Assembly (NCBI GenBank): GCA_003598085.1
Contig: QZKU01000071.1
Span: forward strand, 1 to 22,845
Length of the DNA: 22,845 nucleotides
Source: Candidatus Abyssobacteria bacterium SURF_5
Lineage (GTDB): Bacteria; Abyssobacteria; SURF-5
Direction: 5' to 3'
Under the pieces are notes generated by a model, which saw nothing but the letters and a program-made list of their open reading frames with translations, had not been told where the DNA came from and ran no database searches. Of this stretch, positions 8,519-15,959 are shown piece by piece (within the stretch, counting starts at the first letter, position 1; each line of letters starts with the position of its first letter). A program made the position numbers and the translations under genes.

Positions 8519-9850
8519 CTAACAGACCAGTCCGATAAGCAAATCCATCACGTTCGTGCCGGTTCGCCCGGTAAAGAGCAAGTCGCCGGTCGACCGATGA
8601 AAACTGTACGAGTCGTTTCGATTGAGATGATCCATCGGATCAAGGCCCCGTTCGCATGCCTTGGAAATGGTTGAGTTGTCAACTATTGCCCCGGCGGCAT
8701 CCGTTGGACCATCCGCCCCGTCAGTCCCAATAGCAGCGATTACCGCCTTATTTGCCTCCGCTAAACCGATGGCGGCGGAAAGCGCCAATTCCTGGTTCCG
8801 GCCACCTTTCCCAACGCCCCGAATTGTGACCGTCGTCTCGCCGCCCGCCAAGAGACAGGCCGGCGGGCTCACCGGCTGACCAGAAAGTTCGACTTCTTTA
8901 ATAATAGATGCAAATACGGTGCCAACGTCCCTCGCCTCGCCTTCTATGCGCGAAGTGAGCAGCAAGGAATGGAAGCCGAGCGAACGGGCTGATTCTGCGG
9001 CAGTTTGTAAGGCTTTGCGGTTGTTGCCAATTACAACATTGTCCACCTTCGCAAAACAATCATCATCCGGTTTGGGAGTTTCAGGAATATGCCCCCGCAT
9101 CCCCCTCTCCACAAGGCGTTGAACCGAATCAGGCACTTTATCCCAAATTTTGTACTTCCGAAGTATCGCCGCCACATCCGAAAAAGTTGACGGATCGGGC
9201 GCGGTCAAGCCGGAGGCTATGGTCTCGAGCCGGTCGCCGATCACATCGGAAATTATGATCGAAATAACACGGGCGGGCGCTGCGGCGCGCGCAAGTTGTC
9301 CCCCTTTTACTTTCGAGAGATGTTTGCGAACGGTGTTCAATTCTGCTATCGTTGCGCCACATTCGAGCAGCAATTTGGTTGTGGACTGCTTGTCCGAAAG
9401 GCTGACACCCTCGGCGGGATAGGGGAGGAGCGCAGAGCCCCCGCCGGAAATCAGGCAGACGAACAAAACATTCTCAGCCGCATTGTGCCGGAGCAAAGAA
9501 AGCAGGGCCTGCGCGCCGGCAAAACCGCGTTCATCGGGTATTGGGTGCCCCGCTTCAAAAATCTCAATATTTCTTAATGGGCTCGCCAGATCATACGGGA
9601 CAACGATGACTCCGCCTGATATTCGTTCTTGAAGGAGACCCTCAAGCGCGTGGGCCATGGCGGCAGTTGCCTTCCCTGCGCCGACTACGATGATTCTGCG
9701 GTAGTGACTGAGGTCGATCCTCAGGTCATGAACCCTGAGCAACGACCCGTCCAGAGATACCGCTCTCGGAATTAACACCTCCGGTTTGACCGCTTCTATA
9801 GCCGCCCTCGCGATGCTCTCAGCCGCTTCTCTCATCTGGTTCAGGTCCAT
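8519..9850 (-). CDS. Glycerate 2-kinase (MOFRL family)
   Basis: Phosphorylates D-glycerate with ATP to 2-phosphoglycerate, feeding glycerate from serine, glyoxylate or sugar-acid breakdown into lower glycolysis. At 443 residues it is full length for the two-domain family (N-terminal DUF4147, C-terminal MOFRL). Visible landmarks are VVGAGKATAAMAHALEG (about 55-71), SGGGSALL (135-142), a GGETTV..GKGGRNQELAL segment, and GTDGADGPTDAAGA (about 374-388), which is characteristic of the MOFRL domain. The ATG at 9850 is preceded by GAGGA at a good distance, 21 bp after the PHP gene. The symbol could be gckA, garK2 or ttuD depending on lineage, so none is given. A hydroxypyruvate-reductase label, common in older databases for this family, would be wrong. 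Confidence 0.9.
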   Translation of the reverse strand: MDLNQMREAAESIARAAIEAVKPEVLIPRAVSLDGSLLRVHDLRIDLSHYRRIIVVGAGKATAAMAHALEGLLQERISGGVIVVPYDLASPLRNIEIFEAGHPIPDERGFAGAQALLSLLRHNAAENVLFVCLISGGGSALLPYPAEGVSLSDKQSTTKLLLECGATIAELNTVRKHLSKVKGGQLARAAAPARVISIIISDVIGDRLETIASGLTAPDPSTFSDVAAILRKYKIWDKVPDSVQRLVERGMRGHIPETPKPDDDCFAKVDNVVIGNNRKALQTAAESARSLGFHSLLLTSRIEGEARDVGTVFASIIKEVELSGQPVSPPACLLAGGETTVTIRGVGKGGRNQELALSAAIGLAEANKAVIAAIGTDGADGPTDAAGAIVDNSTISKACERGLDPMDHLNRNDSYSFHRSTGDLLFTGRTGTNVMDLLIGLVC

Positions 9851-9871
9851 CGAACATCCTCATAAGTCGCG

Positions 9872-10510
9872 TTAGCCGGTCAAAACAGTATACGAACCAT
9901 CACGCGCCGGATAAGCAGGTGCGACACGAGCGGACCGGATTTCCCGGATAAGTTCCTCGAGTGAATGAACCGGGTTTTGGAACCACGTCGCGCATGCACC
10001 CACCTTCGAAACGTAATGACAGTCGCTGCCGCCCGTTCCAGGAATACCCAGCTTTTGCCAGGCGCTTCTGGCCAATTGATTCTCTCGGGGAGTGTTCTCG
10101 CCATTCAATACTTCAACGGCTGCAATGAATTTCATTGAGAAAAGATGGGCCTGCGCCGACGCGGAGCCGACGACGCGGAAAGGGTGAGATGGAATCAAAA
10201 TTCCCCCACATTTCTGTATCTCAATCCTGACGGTCTCGATGTTGGTGTAATAACCGTTCTCCCGCCAGGCATCATCCCTGAGGCCGAAGGCAAGAATATG
10301 GCCCCAATTCGTGTTGATTTCGACTCCTCGAAATATCGGAAACCGCATCTTCTCAGCCACCTCTTCGGCCGGTTCAGACGCCAGATACGAATCGTGCTCC
10401 GTGATACAAACGGCTTCAATACCCTTCCGTCGGGCAGTTTCTATGAGTTGTTCGGGCTCCAGGTTACTGTCGCCTGAATAAACGGTGTGGCAGTGCAGGT
10501 CGATTATCAT
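9872..10510 (-). CDS. PHP-domain metal-dependent phosphoesterase
   Basis: A 212-residue cytoplasmic protein with the full PHP metal-ligand set: DLHCHT with His6 and His8, Asp14, EHD with His39 and Asp40, GVEIN with Glu64, His71, IPSHPFR with His109, Glu133, and GGSDCH with Asp163 and His165. The family hydrolyses phosphoesters with two or three metal ions; substrates include histidinol phosphate, nucleotide 3',5'-bisphosphates and oligonucleotides. The short length without a polymerase or TrpH-type insertion gives no substrate. It lies between the Nudix and glycerate kinase genes with gaps of 37 and 21 bp, so it is co-transcribed. A nucleotide clean-up role next to a Nudix enzyme is inference only. 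Confidence 0.85.
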   Translation of the reverse strand: MIIDLHCHTVYSGDSNLEPEQLIETARRKGIEAVCITEHDSYLASEPAEEVAEKMRFPIFRGVEINTNWGHILAFGLRDDAWRENGYYTNIETVRIEIQKCGGILIPSHPFRVVGSASAQAHLFSMKFIAAVEVLNGENTPRENQLARSAWQKLGIPGTGGSDCHYVSKVGACATWFQNPVHSLEELIREIRSARVAPAYPARDGSYTVLTG

Positions 10511-10547
10511 GATTTCAAGATGCCTCTTCTGGCGGGAAAGGATCGAC

Positions 10548-10985
10548 TCAAACCCACAAGGCGCCCAAATGTTCCAAGTCTTTCGAAAAGCCGTCGAGCA
10601 GGCGCTCCCGGAGCCAGTGCTGAACCGGCGGTCGCAATTCTATGCGGTCGAGTGAAGAAATGGGGGTAAACAGCGATCGCCGTACGCGGGGGTCCTGCGA
10701 GACGCCGGGCTCCCCACAGACATATTCCGTCTCATAAAGGAAATGAACGATATGTCTCTCCTGATCGGGCGCCAGACTCTCACAGACGGAAATCAGCCTC
10801 TTCGTTCTTACCCGAATGCTTGTCTCCTCGTATACTTCACGGACGACCGCCTCTTCGGCCGGCTCGCCTTGCCGCATGCCTCCACCCGGGAGAAGGAAGT
10901 ACCGCCTGCCATCCTTCTCATGCTCGACAAGGAGCAGATCGTCATCTTGCCGACAAACGGCGCCTACTCGTATCCTCAGATTCAC
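10548..10985 (-). CDS. Nudix hydrolase
   Basis: A 145-residue single-domain Nudix protein, probably hydrolysing a nucleoside diphosphate derivative. The Nudix box is at about 35-58 (GGGMRQGEPAEEAVVREVYEETSI): the spacing G-x5-E-x7-RE-V-x-EE is exact, but the usual final Gly is Ser. The N-terminus (RVGAVCRQDDDLLLVEH) and an RRYFLLPGG segment are typical. The start is GTG at 10985, with GAGG about eight bases upstream. The gene overlaps the end of hflX by 44 bp in another frame, so translation is probably coupled. The substrate cannot be predicted. Confidence 0.88.
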   Translation of the reverse strand: MNLRIRVGAVCRQDDDLLLVEHEKDGRRYFLLPGGGMRQGEPAEEAVVREVYEETSIRVRTKRLISVCESLAPDQERHIVHFLYETEYVCGEPGVSQDPRVRRSLFTPISSLDRIELRPPVQHWLRERLLDGFSKDLEHLGALWV

Positions 10986-12273
10986 GATGCCGCCTCTTTA
11001 TAAATTCGCCCAACTGCGCCGCTATCGGCTTGTCCAATTCCGCAACAAGGACGATGTTGCCATCCTCATACCGCTTCTCCAGAACAGCACCCCGCTGCTG
11101 AACCATGGCGGCAAGCTCCGATCTGCTTTGTGGAATTACCAGCTCGACGCGCTCTCGCCGGGACGACAAAATGCGCGCAATCAGTTCGAGCAATTGATTG
11201 ATATTTGCACCCGTGGCGGCGGAGACCGACACGCTTTCGGGCACATGTTCAGCTATATTGGATGCAATGATGGGGTCGGCTAGCAAGTCGATTTTGTTGA
11301 AGACGGTGATAATGGGCTTGTCGGCCGCCCCGAGATCGTGAAGCACGTCTTTGGCGACTCGTATATGCTCCTGAAAATAGGGACTACTAACGTCTACCAC
11401 AAGGATAATGATGTCCGCGTATACTGCTTCCTCGAGCGTTGCCCGGAATGCGGCAATCAGGGTATGCGGCAATTTCTGAATAAAGCCCACCGTGTCGACG
11501 CAAATCACCGTTTGGCCATTCGGCAGTCCAACTTTGCGCGAGCGAGGATCAAGCGTGGCGAATAGCTTGTCCTCGACAAAGGCATCGGCGTCAGCGACCG
11601 CATTGAGCAGCGAAGATTTTCCCGCATTGGTATAGCCGACGATGGCCGCGCTTGGCACGTCATTGCTGATCCTGCGCTTGCGCTGAACGTCGCGGTGGCG
11701 CCGAACCTGCTCCAAGTCGCGCTTCAGCTTTGATATCCTGTCCCGGATACGGCGACGATCAACCTCGAGTTTCATTTCACCAGGTCCGCGGCGCGCGCCG
11801 CCTCGACCGCCGCCAAGTCGCGACATCGTCACGCCATGCCCGACAAGTCTGGGCAAAAGGTAATCAAGTTGGGCAAGTTCCACCTGTATCTTGCCCTCTT
11901 TCGTCTCGGCGCGTTGGGCAAAAATATCCAGAATCAACTGGGTCCTGTCGATAATTCGACATGGGATCAGATCCTCCAGATTCCTCTGCTGAGCGGGGGA
12001 AAGCTCGCCATCGAATATTACCAGGTCCGCCTCAAGTTGATCAACGAGCTCGGCAATATGCTTTGCTTTGCCCCGGCCAATATAGAGGGCGCTGTCAGGT
12101 ACAGGCCTTGCCTGGACCACAGAGCCGACAACCTGCGGGCCGGCCGTTCGCGCAAGTTCGGCAAGCTCGGCTAGAGATTCCTCTATCATCCATGCTTCTT
12201 CGCGGGAGGTCTGTACACCGACCAGAATCGCCTTCTTTTCCCCGCTTGAATTATTTGTATGTATAACCGTCAA
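10942..12273 (-). CDS. hflX: GTPase HflX, ribosome-splitting factor
   Basis: A ribosome-associated GTPase that rescues or splits stalled 70S/50S ribosomes under stress, cytoplasmic. It is 443 residues, usual for the family. The HflX N-terminal domain is complete (AILVGVQ, YIGRGKAKHIAEL, FDGELSPAQQRNLE, QVELAQLDYLLPRL, GGGRGGARRGPGEMKLE). It is followed by G1 GYTNAGKS (213-220), the switch region ATLDPRSR, G3 DTVGF (260-264), G4 NKID (about 328) and an SA G5. The best start is TTG at 12273: an in-frame TGA lies 12 bases upstream and no ATG or GTG precedes the conserved ILVGV. AAAGGAG (12274-12280) abuts that TTG with no spacer, which is odd. It is the first gene of the operon running to 6480. 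Confidence 0.93.
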   Translation of the reverse strand: MTVIHTNNSSGEKKAILVGVQTSREEAWMIEESLAELAELARTAGPQVVGSVVQARPVPDSALYIGRGKAKHIAELVDQLEADLVIFDGELSPAQQRNLEDLIPCRIIDRTQLILDIFAQRAETKEGKIQVELAQLDYLLPRLVGHGVTMSRLGGGRGGARRGPGEMKLEVDRRRIRDRISKLKRDLEQVRRHRDVQRKRRISNDVPSAAIVGYTNAGKSSLLNAVADADAFVEDKLFATLDPRSRKVGLPNGQTVICVDTVGFIQKLPHTLIAAFRATLEEAVYADIIILVVDVSSPYFQEHIRVAKDVLHDLGAADKPIITVFNKIDLLADPIIASNIAEHVPESVSVSAATGANINQLLELIARILSSRRERVELVIPQSRSELAAMVQQRGAVLEKRYEDGNIVLVAELDKPIAAQLGEFIKRRHRESEDTSRRRLSAR

Positions 12274-12280
12274 CTCCTTT
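12274..12280 (-). promoter_or_regulatory. Ribosome-binding site abutting the hflX start
   Basis: AAAGGAG on the minus strand ends immediately before the TTG at 12273. Normal spacing of 5-9 bases would point to codons just downstream, where the only initiation-like triplet is ATA at 12262-12264. Either weak initiation at TTG or a non-standard start is implied. Confidence 0.5.
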
Positions 12281-12284
12281 GTTC

Positions 12285-12306
12285 ATGCGGCTACAAGATG
12301 TAGCGC
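12285..12306 (-). promoter_or_regulatory. Hairpin in the hflX leader
   Basis: In the minus-strand leader GCTACA and TGTAGC pair around a three-base loop TCT, extended by GC pairs across a one-base bulge. It sits between the promoter and the ribosome-binding site. No known riboswitch is recognised. Confidence 0.3.
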
Positions 12307-12344
12307 CTGCGTGGGCGCCCGGTTCTTCATGCCCCTCTACTTGA

Positions 12345-12373
12345 ATTATACGAGTTAATCTTGATGAAATCAA
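12345..12373 (-). promoter_or_regulatory. Sigma70 promoter of the hflX operon
   Basis: On the minus strand TTGATT (12368-12373) and a perfect TATAAT (12345-12350) are separated by exactly 17 bp. Transcription would begin near 12338, leaving a leader of about 65 bases before hflX. This is the strongest promoter match found. It makes the hflX-to-zinc-ribbon genes a unit separate from the multicopper oxidase cluster upstream. Confidence 0.75.
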
Positions 12374-12473
12374 ACGCAACCGGCAGAAAGGGACGACTGG
12401 GACCGAAAAGATGTGTCGCGCAAGGCGGACCGTTCGCGAGCAGAGCGGTCGAATGGAGGATTTGAAATGAGGA

Positions 12474-12968
12474 TTATTCAACAATCAGATGGTTAATTCT
12501 GCAATTTCCCGCCTCTAAACTAACGAGGCTGCCGGGATGAATAATGCCGCCCGTGTTGCTGAAGAGGATGAAATACACCCGCTTCGCGTCGGGGTTGAAG
12601 TTCGTCTGGCGGAGCGGCCCGACTTTAGCCATGCGCGGAACGGTAAGCCTGTCGCCCGATGCTTCGTCGACAAGATAAGCAGGATTCTGTCGATCGAAGA
12701 TATCTGAGGCCTTCTCCGGATCCAGGACGCGATACCGAAAATCGATCAGGTGATTTTCCGCGGTCAGTCTGACGCTCACCACTTCGATCCCGAACTCCTG
12801 ATCTTGTGCCTGCTCGGCAAGGACGGGTTCGTCTTTCACGGCCAAATTTGCGCTGGGGCAATAGTTCCTTCTTGCATCACACGGGGCCGGTTTTGCGCTG
12901 GCGCAGCCGAAGCATACTATCATCAAAAGAATCGGCAGCAGCTTAGAATAGATTCTTTGATAATTCAT
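12474..12968 (-). CDS. Probable lipoprotein of unknown function, linked to the copper-oxidase cluster
   Basis: A 164-residue exported protein from the ATG at 12968. It has a hydrophobic signal segment (about 9-21) and Cys22 in CFGCAS as the likely lipidated residue; the lipobox is imperfect because -3 is Cys instead of Leu. The mature part looks like one beta-sandwich: EVVSVRLTAENHLIDFRYRVLDPEKA, YLVDEASGDRLTVPRM, KVGPLRQT, VYFILFSNTGGIIHPGS. I recall similar proteins in delta-type genomes near membrane or metal-related genes, but no function. Cys30, Cys37 and a late Cys could form disulfides. ATG 12986 adds six residues but has no ribosome site, whereas 12968 has GGAG upstream at a long distance. 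It follows cupredoxin gene C after a hairpin, so it may be the fifth gene of that cluster. Confidence 0.7.
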   Translation of the reverse strand: MNYQRIYSKLLPILLMIVCFGCASAKPAPCDARRNYCPSANLAVKDEPVLAEQAQDQEFGIEVVSVRLTAENHLIDFRYRVLDPEKASDIFDRQNPAYLVDEASGDRLTVPRMAKVGPLRQTNFNPDAKRVYFILFSNTGGIIHPGSLVSLEAGNCRINHLIVE

Positions 12969-12988
12969 GACAACATAATACTCCATCC

Positions 12989-13000
12989 GAAAACGTTTTC
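12989..13000. repeat. Perfect 12-bp palindrome upstream of the lipoprotein gene
   Basis: GAAAACGTTTTC is a perfect palindrome 21 bp upstream of the lipoprotein start. It could be an operator half-site pair or chance; no regulator is known here. Confidence 0.35.
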
Positions 13001-13011
13001 ATAGAGGGTCG

Positions 13012-13042
13012 GGGAAGGGATGCCGCAAGAGCATCCCTTCCC
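13012..13042 (-). terminator. Strong hairpin after cupredoxin gene C
   Basis: GGGAAGGGATGC (13012-13023) and GCATCCCTTCCC (13031-13042) pair perfectly over 12 bp around a seven-base loop, 17 bp after the stop of gene C. No T-run follows on the minus strand, so it may be a partial terminator or a 3'-end stabiliser that lowers expression of the lipoprotein gene relative to the oxidase genes. Confidence 0.6.
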
Positions 13043-13058
13043 GTGGCTCGTCCAGATA

Positions 13059-14612
13059 TTACGGTAAATAGGTGACCTCAAGCACCGGTCGATTTGCCGG
13101 AACGGCATTTTCTCCCGAGAAAAAGCCGATTGCATCCGTCGTCCCATCATCATTGTCGTCGACTGCAAAATATACTTTCAGTTGCGTAAGCCCGATTTTG
13201 TTGATGGCCGCAAGGCCCGCAGCATTGAGCAAACCTTCGGATGCAGCACCATTGACTGCTGGATTACTCATAACCGCGACCTGCGCAGCTGTCGCTGCGG
13301 CCTGAAAGTCGCTCGGAGCAAGAGCCGGATTCCCGCCAAACGATCCGGTGACTATATCCACATAACAGGGGGCATGAGTCGTAAATGGGTTTATACCTGC
13401 AACGCCACCACGTATGAGTCGGAGCGTCGCCGCTTGTATTGTCGCGCCGTCGGGGAGACTTGAGGTATCGAAGGAGACGATCGATTTCAGTTGCGGCTCG
13501 ACCAGAAGAGCGGAAACGAATTGATCTCCAATCCTCAATGCGCTCGCATTTGCAATGGTTGCATCGGCAAATTGTCCCACATCGGCCTGGGTGAGAGATT
13601 CTCCCAGCCACCCGTCTTGAGCGCCTGCCGAGACGAATGTGACCGTCACGGGGGTGACCCCGCTTGCGTTTATGTAGGTCAGCATGCCGCCCACACCCGT
13701 TGCTCCAGCATTAGTCAAATTGAGGCGCCGGTCAAATAGCGCGTATTGGCTCGGCGAAGAAGGAATGACTATTGCATCAGACGTTTTCCCGGCATGGAGC
13801 GGGATGGCAACGGCGTCCACCGGGAACGGCAAGAGATTCCCGTCCTCTGCGATGACGTTTGCGCGCAGCCCATTTATCATCGGCTCATATGATTTCAGGC
13901 CGGCGTTCGCCATGCGCAAAAGGACTCTCTCACCGGTTGCGGCCGCAATCGCCTCGGTGTCCGGATACGCCTTCCCATTGATGAGGAAATACTGCGGCCG
14001 ATAGTCCACCGTGCTCGGATATGCGGCGGTTCCATAGGTGCCGTTTTGTACGGCCGCGTGGAGGAGTGGATCGATGTCGCTGAACACCAGGACCTCCTCC
14101 TGGTCATATGCGGAGACAGGATCGTTGTAAGCTTGTCCGGCAGTCGCGGGCCGAACTATAAGCACGCCGTACAGCCCCATCTGCACTTGTTTCGCCGGAT
14201 GGGTGCCGCTCTCATAGAGGTATGTTCCGGCCTTGAGGTCCGGAAAAGTGAAGCTGGCGGTTTCCGGCACGAACGACATTACCCGACCATCCACCATTAC
14301 CGGCGTCGGCGATGTGATTCGCTGGCCGTGAATAATGATGGTGACCGCTTCGGGCAGGTTGTTCGTTAGATTGATTGTGAGGTCATCGCCCTCGTTTGCC
14401 TCGAGGACGGGGCCCGGAACTCCGATCGTTCCGCTGCCCGTCAGCCCAAACCCCCACATCAGGATAGGGGCGCCGTCTGGCATGTTAATGGTGACATCAT
14501 CGGCGGTAAGATCATAACTCACCGGCGCCGCATGGGAGGTCGCGGCCATGACCAACGAAATGACCATGGCCGAGAAGAGGACCAAAAAGTCTGTCAGTCT
14601 TATCTTTCGCAT
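13059..14612 (-). CDS. Secreted cupredoxin protein C: copper-ligand-free multicopper oxidase paralogue with DNRLRE/CBM96-like domain
   Basis: 517 residues. Signal peptide 1-29 (cleavage near SHA-AP). Two multicopper-oxidase cupredoxin domains follow at about 30-155 and 165-320. The scaffold is retained (GTYLY..., QMGLYGVLIVRP, INGKAYPD). Almost all copper ligands are gone. The HCH motif site reads ESG, its downstream His is Gln and the axial Met is Leu. Of the HWH pair only His95 remains, and the HPxHxH site in domain 2 reads KSYEPM. Residues about 340-517 form a DNRLRE/CBM96-like module (ADATI, SIVSFDTSSLPDGATIQAATLRLI, final RPVLEVTYLP) with a calcium-type loop DDNDDGTTD near 485. Start ATG 14612 has AGGAG seven bases away, 13 bp after gene B. 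Likely a structural partner of A and B rather than an enzyme. Confidence 0.8.
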   Translation of the reverse strand: MRKIRLTDFLVLFSAMVISLVMAATSHAAPVSYDLTADDVTINMPDGAPILMWGFGLTGSGTIGVPGPVLEANEGDDLTINLTNNLPEAVTIIIHGQRITSPTPVMVDGRVMSFVPETASFTFPDLKAGTYLYESGTHPAKQVQMGLYGVLIVRPATAGQAYNDPVSAYDQEEVLVFSDIDPLLHAAVQNGTYGTAAYPSTVDYRPQYFLINGKAYPDTEAIAAATGERVLLRMANAGLKSYEPMINGLRANVIAEDGNLLPFPVDAVAIPLHAGKTSDAIVIPSSPSQYALFDRRLNLTNAGATGVGGMLTYINASGVTPVTVTFVSAGAQDGWLGESLTQADVGQFADATIANASALRIGDQFVSALLVEPQLKSIVSFDTSSLPDGATIQAATLRLIRGGVAGINPFTTHAPCYVDIVTGSFGGNPALAPSDFQAAATAAQVAVMSNPAVNGAASEGLLNAAGLAAINKIGLTQLKVYFAVDDNDDGTTDAIGFFSGENAVPANRPVLEVTYLP

Positions 14613-14625
14613 TGTCTTCTCCTAT

Positions 14626-15942
14626 CTATTCCATGGCCATCGAGCCGTGCGGCATGACCATCATCATGGTCATCATTCCACCGGGGAAAATGTCGTTGTT
14701 GACCATTTCCTTTTCTGTGTGTGAATGCCACATGAATGTGAAAGCCGCCATCGGATTCAATCCCCCTTGTCCCGGAGGAAGAGAACCCGAGTCTCCAAGG
14801 AACGGGCTGCCGCTCCACATCCCACCGAATGTCAGCTCCAGTTGAGCTGGTAATATGACGGGGAAAGACTTCCCGTGGTCCGCGCAATATTCGTACGTCA
14901 TATCATCGTACCCATCGCCGTCCATGTCCATGCAATCGTGTTCATAGCCCGGCCCTGTCCCGTAGATATCCCAGCCAAGCCCTCTTCCGGTCCATTGAAA
15001 GATGGCGTCGAAGGTGTTTCCGGGTGTCGACTGGATGGTAAAGAGATCATGGCTCAGGTCGGCGCCTGCACCGGGCACACTCGACAGCAGTCTCCCATCC
15101 TTTGCGATAATGCGAGCATGGTTGCCGTGATAATGGAACGGGTGCAGGTCGCGCCCGATGCCGATGACTCGCATGAGCATCTTCTCGCCCGGCATTATCA
15201 TGGGCATGCAATTGTAAGGCTGGGTGGGAAGCCACGGGACACCCGCGGGATACATTGTATCGGGAGCATTACGCCCGTTGATGAACCAATAGACGGGGAA
15301 GAAAGTGGTCGTGTCGATTGGCTCGCCGAATTCAACCATCTCCTGGTGGACAATATCCATCTCGCTCAGGAGAAAAAGAAATTCGCGGTCAAAGGCCGAA
15401 TCCTCATGGTTGTATGCGTGCTTGCCGTCATTGAATGGCGCGACGCTGGGCCGCACTATCAGCGCCCCAAACAGCCCCATCGGTATCTGTTTGTCCATAT
15501 TCGTGCCGCTTTGATAGCAATAGGTGCCCGGCTCCGTAACCTCGAAGGTATAGGAGACCGTGCCGCCCGGAAGCGCCTCGAGTGTCACGAGACCCGCCGC
15601 TGTCGGCGGAGTCACTTCAGTTGCGACGACATTCGCCTGTCCGGGGAAAATCATGGATACCGGCTCCGCCAGATCATTCGTGAGGTTTACTATCACGGTC
15701 TCACCCTGGTTCACAAAAACCGTAGGGCCGGGATATTGGGCTCGACCGTTTCCAGGGGCAAACCCCCAGATCTGTAATGTCAAGCCGTCTCCCAAAGTGA
15801 TGTAGTCGGCTTTCGCAGTACAATTCAATATGGGACCGTTGACTCCGGGAATCTCCGCCCAGCCGGGTGAAACAATGGACAGCAGCAGGGCTACTCCAAA
15901 CAGCAACGCCGGCCCATATCTCCTTATGCATACAGTGTTCAT
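14626..15942 (-). CDS. Secreted cupredoxin protein B: half multicopper oxidase supplying the domain-2 trinuclear histidines
   Basis: 438 residues from the ATG at 15942, chosen because AAGGAGG (15949-15955) precedes it at ideal spacing; ATG 15960 is the alternative. Signal peptide to about WAE (28-30). The domain 1 scaffold is kept but every copper ligand is replaced: the HTVHWHG site reads VSMIFPG and the HCH site reads QSG. Domain 2 keeps LHPFHYHG (His267, His270, His272) and a C-terminal WHSH (His406, His408), the four trinuclear-site histidines. The usual type 1 Cys between the last two is Ser407. A calcium-type loop DMDGDGYDD lies at about 339-347. The last 20 residues are very Met-rich. 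It is 17 bp from gene A and 13 bp from gene C. Alone it should not be a functional oxidase; with A it would complete one site. Confidence 0.82.
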   Translation of the reverse strand: MNTVCIRRYGPALLFGVALLLSIVSPGWAEIPGVNGPILNCTAKADYITLGDGLTLQIWGFAPGNGRAQYPGPTVFVNQGETVIVNLTNDLAEPVSMIFPGQANVVATEVTPPTAAGLVTLEALPGGTVSYTFEVTEPGTYCYQSGTNMDKQIPMGLFGALIVRPSVAPFNDGKHAYNHEDSAFDREFLFLLSEMDIVHQEMVEFGEPIDTTTFFPVYWFINGRNAPDTMYPAGVPWLPTQPYNCMPMIMPGEKMLMRVIGIGRDLHPFHYHGNHARIIAKDGRLLSSVPGAGADLSHDLFTIQSTPGNTFDAIFQWTGRGLGWDIYGTGPGYEHDCMDMDGDGYDDMTYEYCADHGKSFPVILPAQLELTFGGMWSGSPFLGDSGSLPPGQGGLNPMAAFTFMWHSHTEKEMVNNDIFPGGMMTMMMVMPHGSMAME

Positions 15943-15948
15943 CGATTT

Positions 15949-15955
15949 CCTCCTT
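15949..15955 (-). promoter_or_regulatory. Ribosome-binding site deciding the start of gene B
   Basis: AAGGAGG on the minus strand lies six bases before the ATG at 15942. It selects that start over the ATG at 15960, which overlaps the stop codon of gene A and has no such site. Confidence 0.8.
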
Positions 15956-15959
15956 CTCA

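Noticed and set aside
12251-12484. A 77-codon minus-strand frame between the lipoprotein and hflX
   Set aside because: It spans the hflX promoter, has an Arg/Ser-rich shadow-like composition and no ribosome site. Only the last 11 codons are mentioned, as part of the hflX leader.
14875-15777. A 300-codon plus-strand open frame
   Set aside because: It is antisense to cupredoxin gene B, whose minus-strand product has clear family motifs and a perfect ribosome site. The antisense product is His/Arg-rich without recognisable domains.
14626-15942. Protein B as a complete laccase
   Set aside because: The type 1 Cys is Ser407 and all domain-1 ligands are replaced, so it cannot form a normal type 1 or complete trinuclear site alone.
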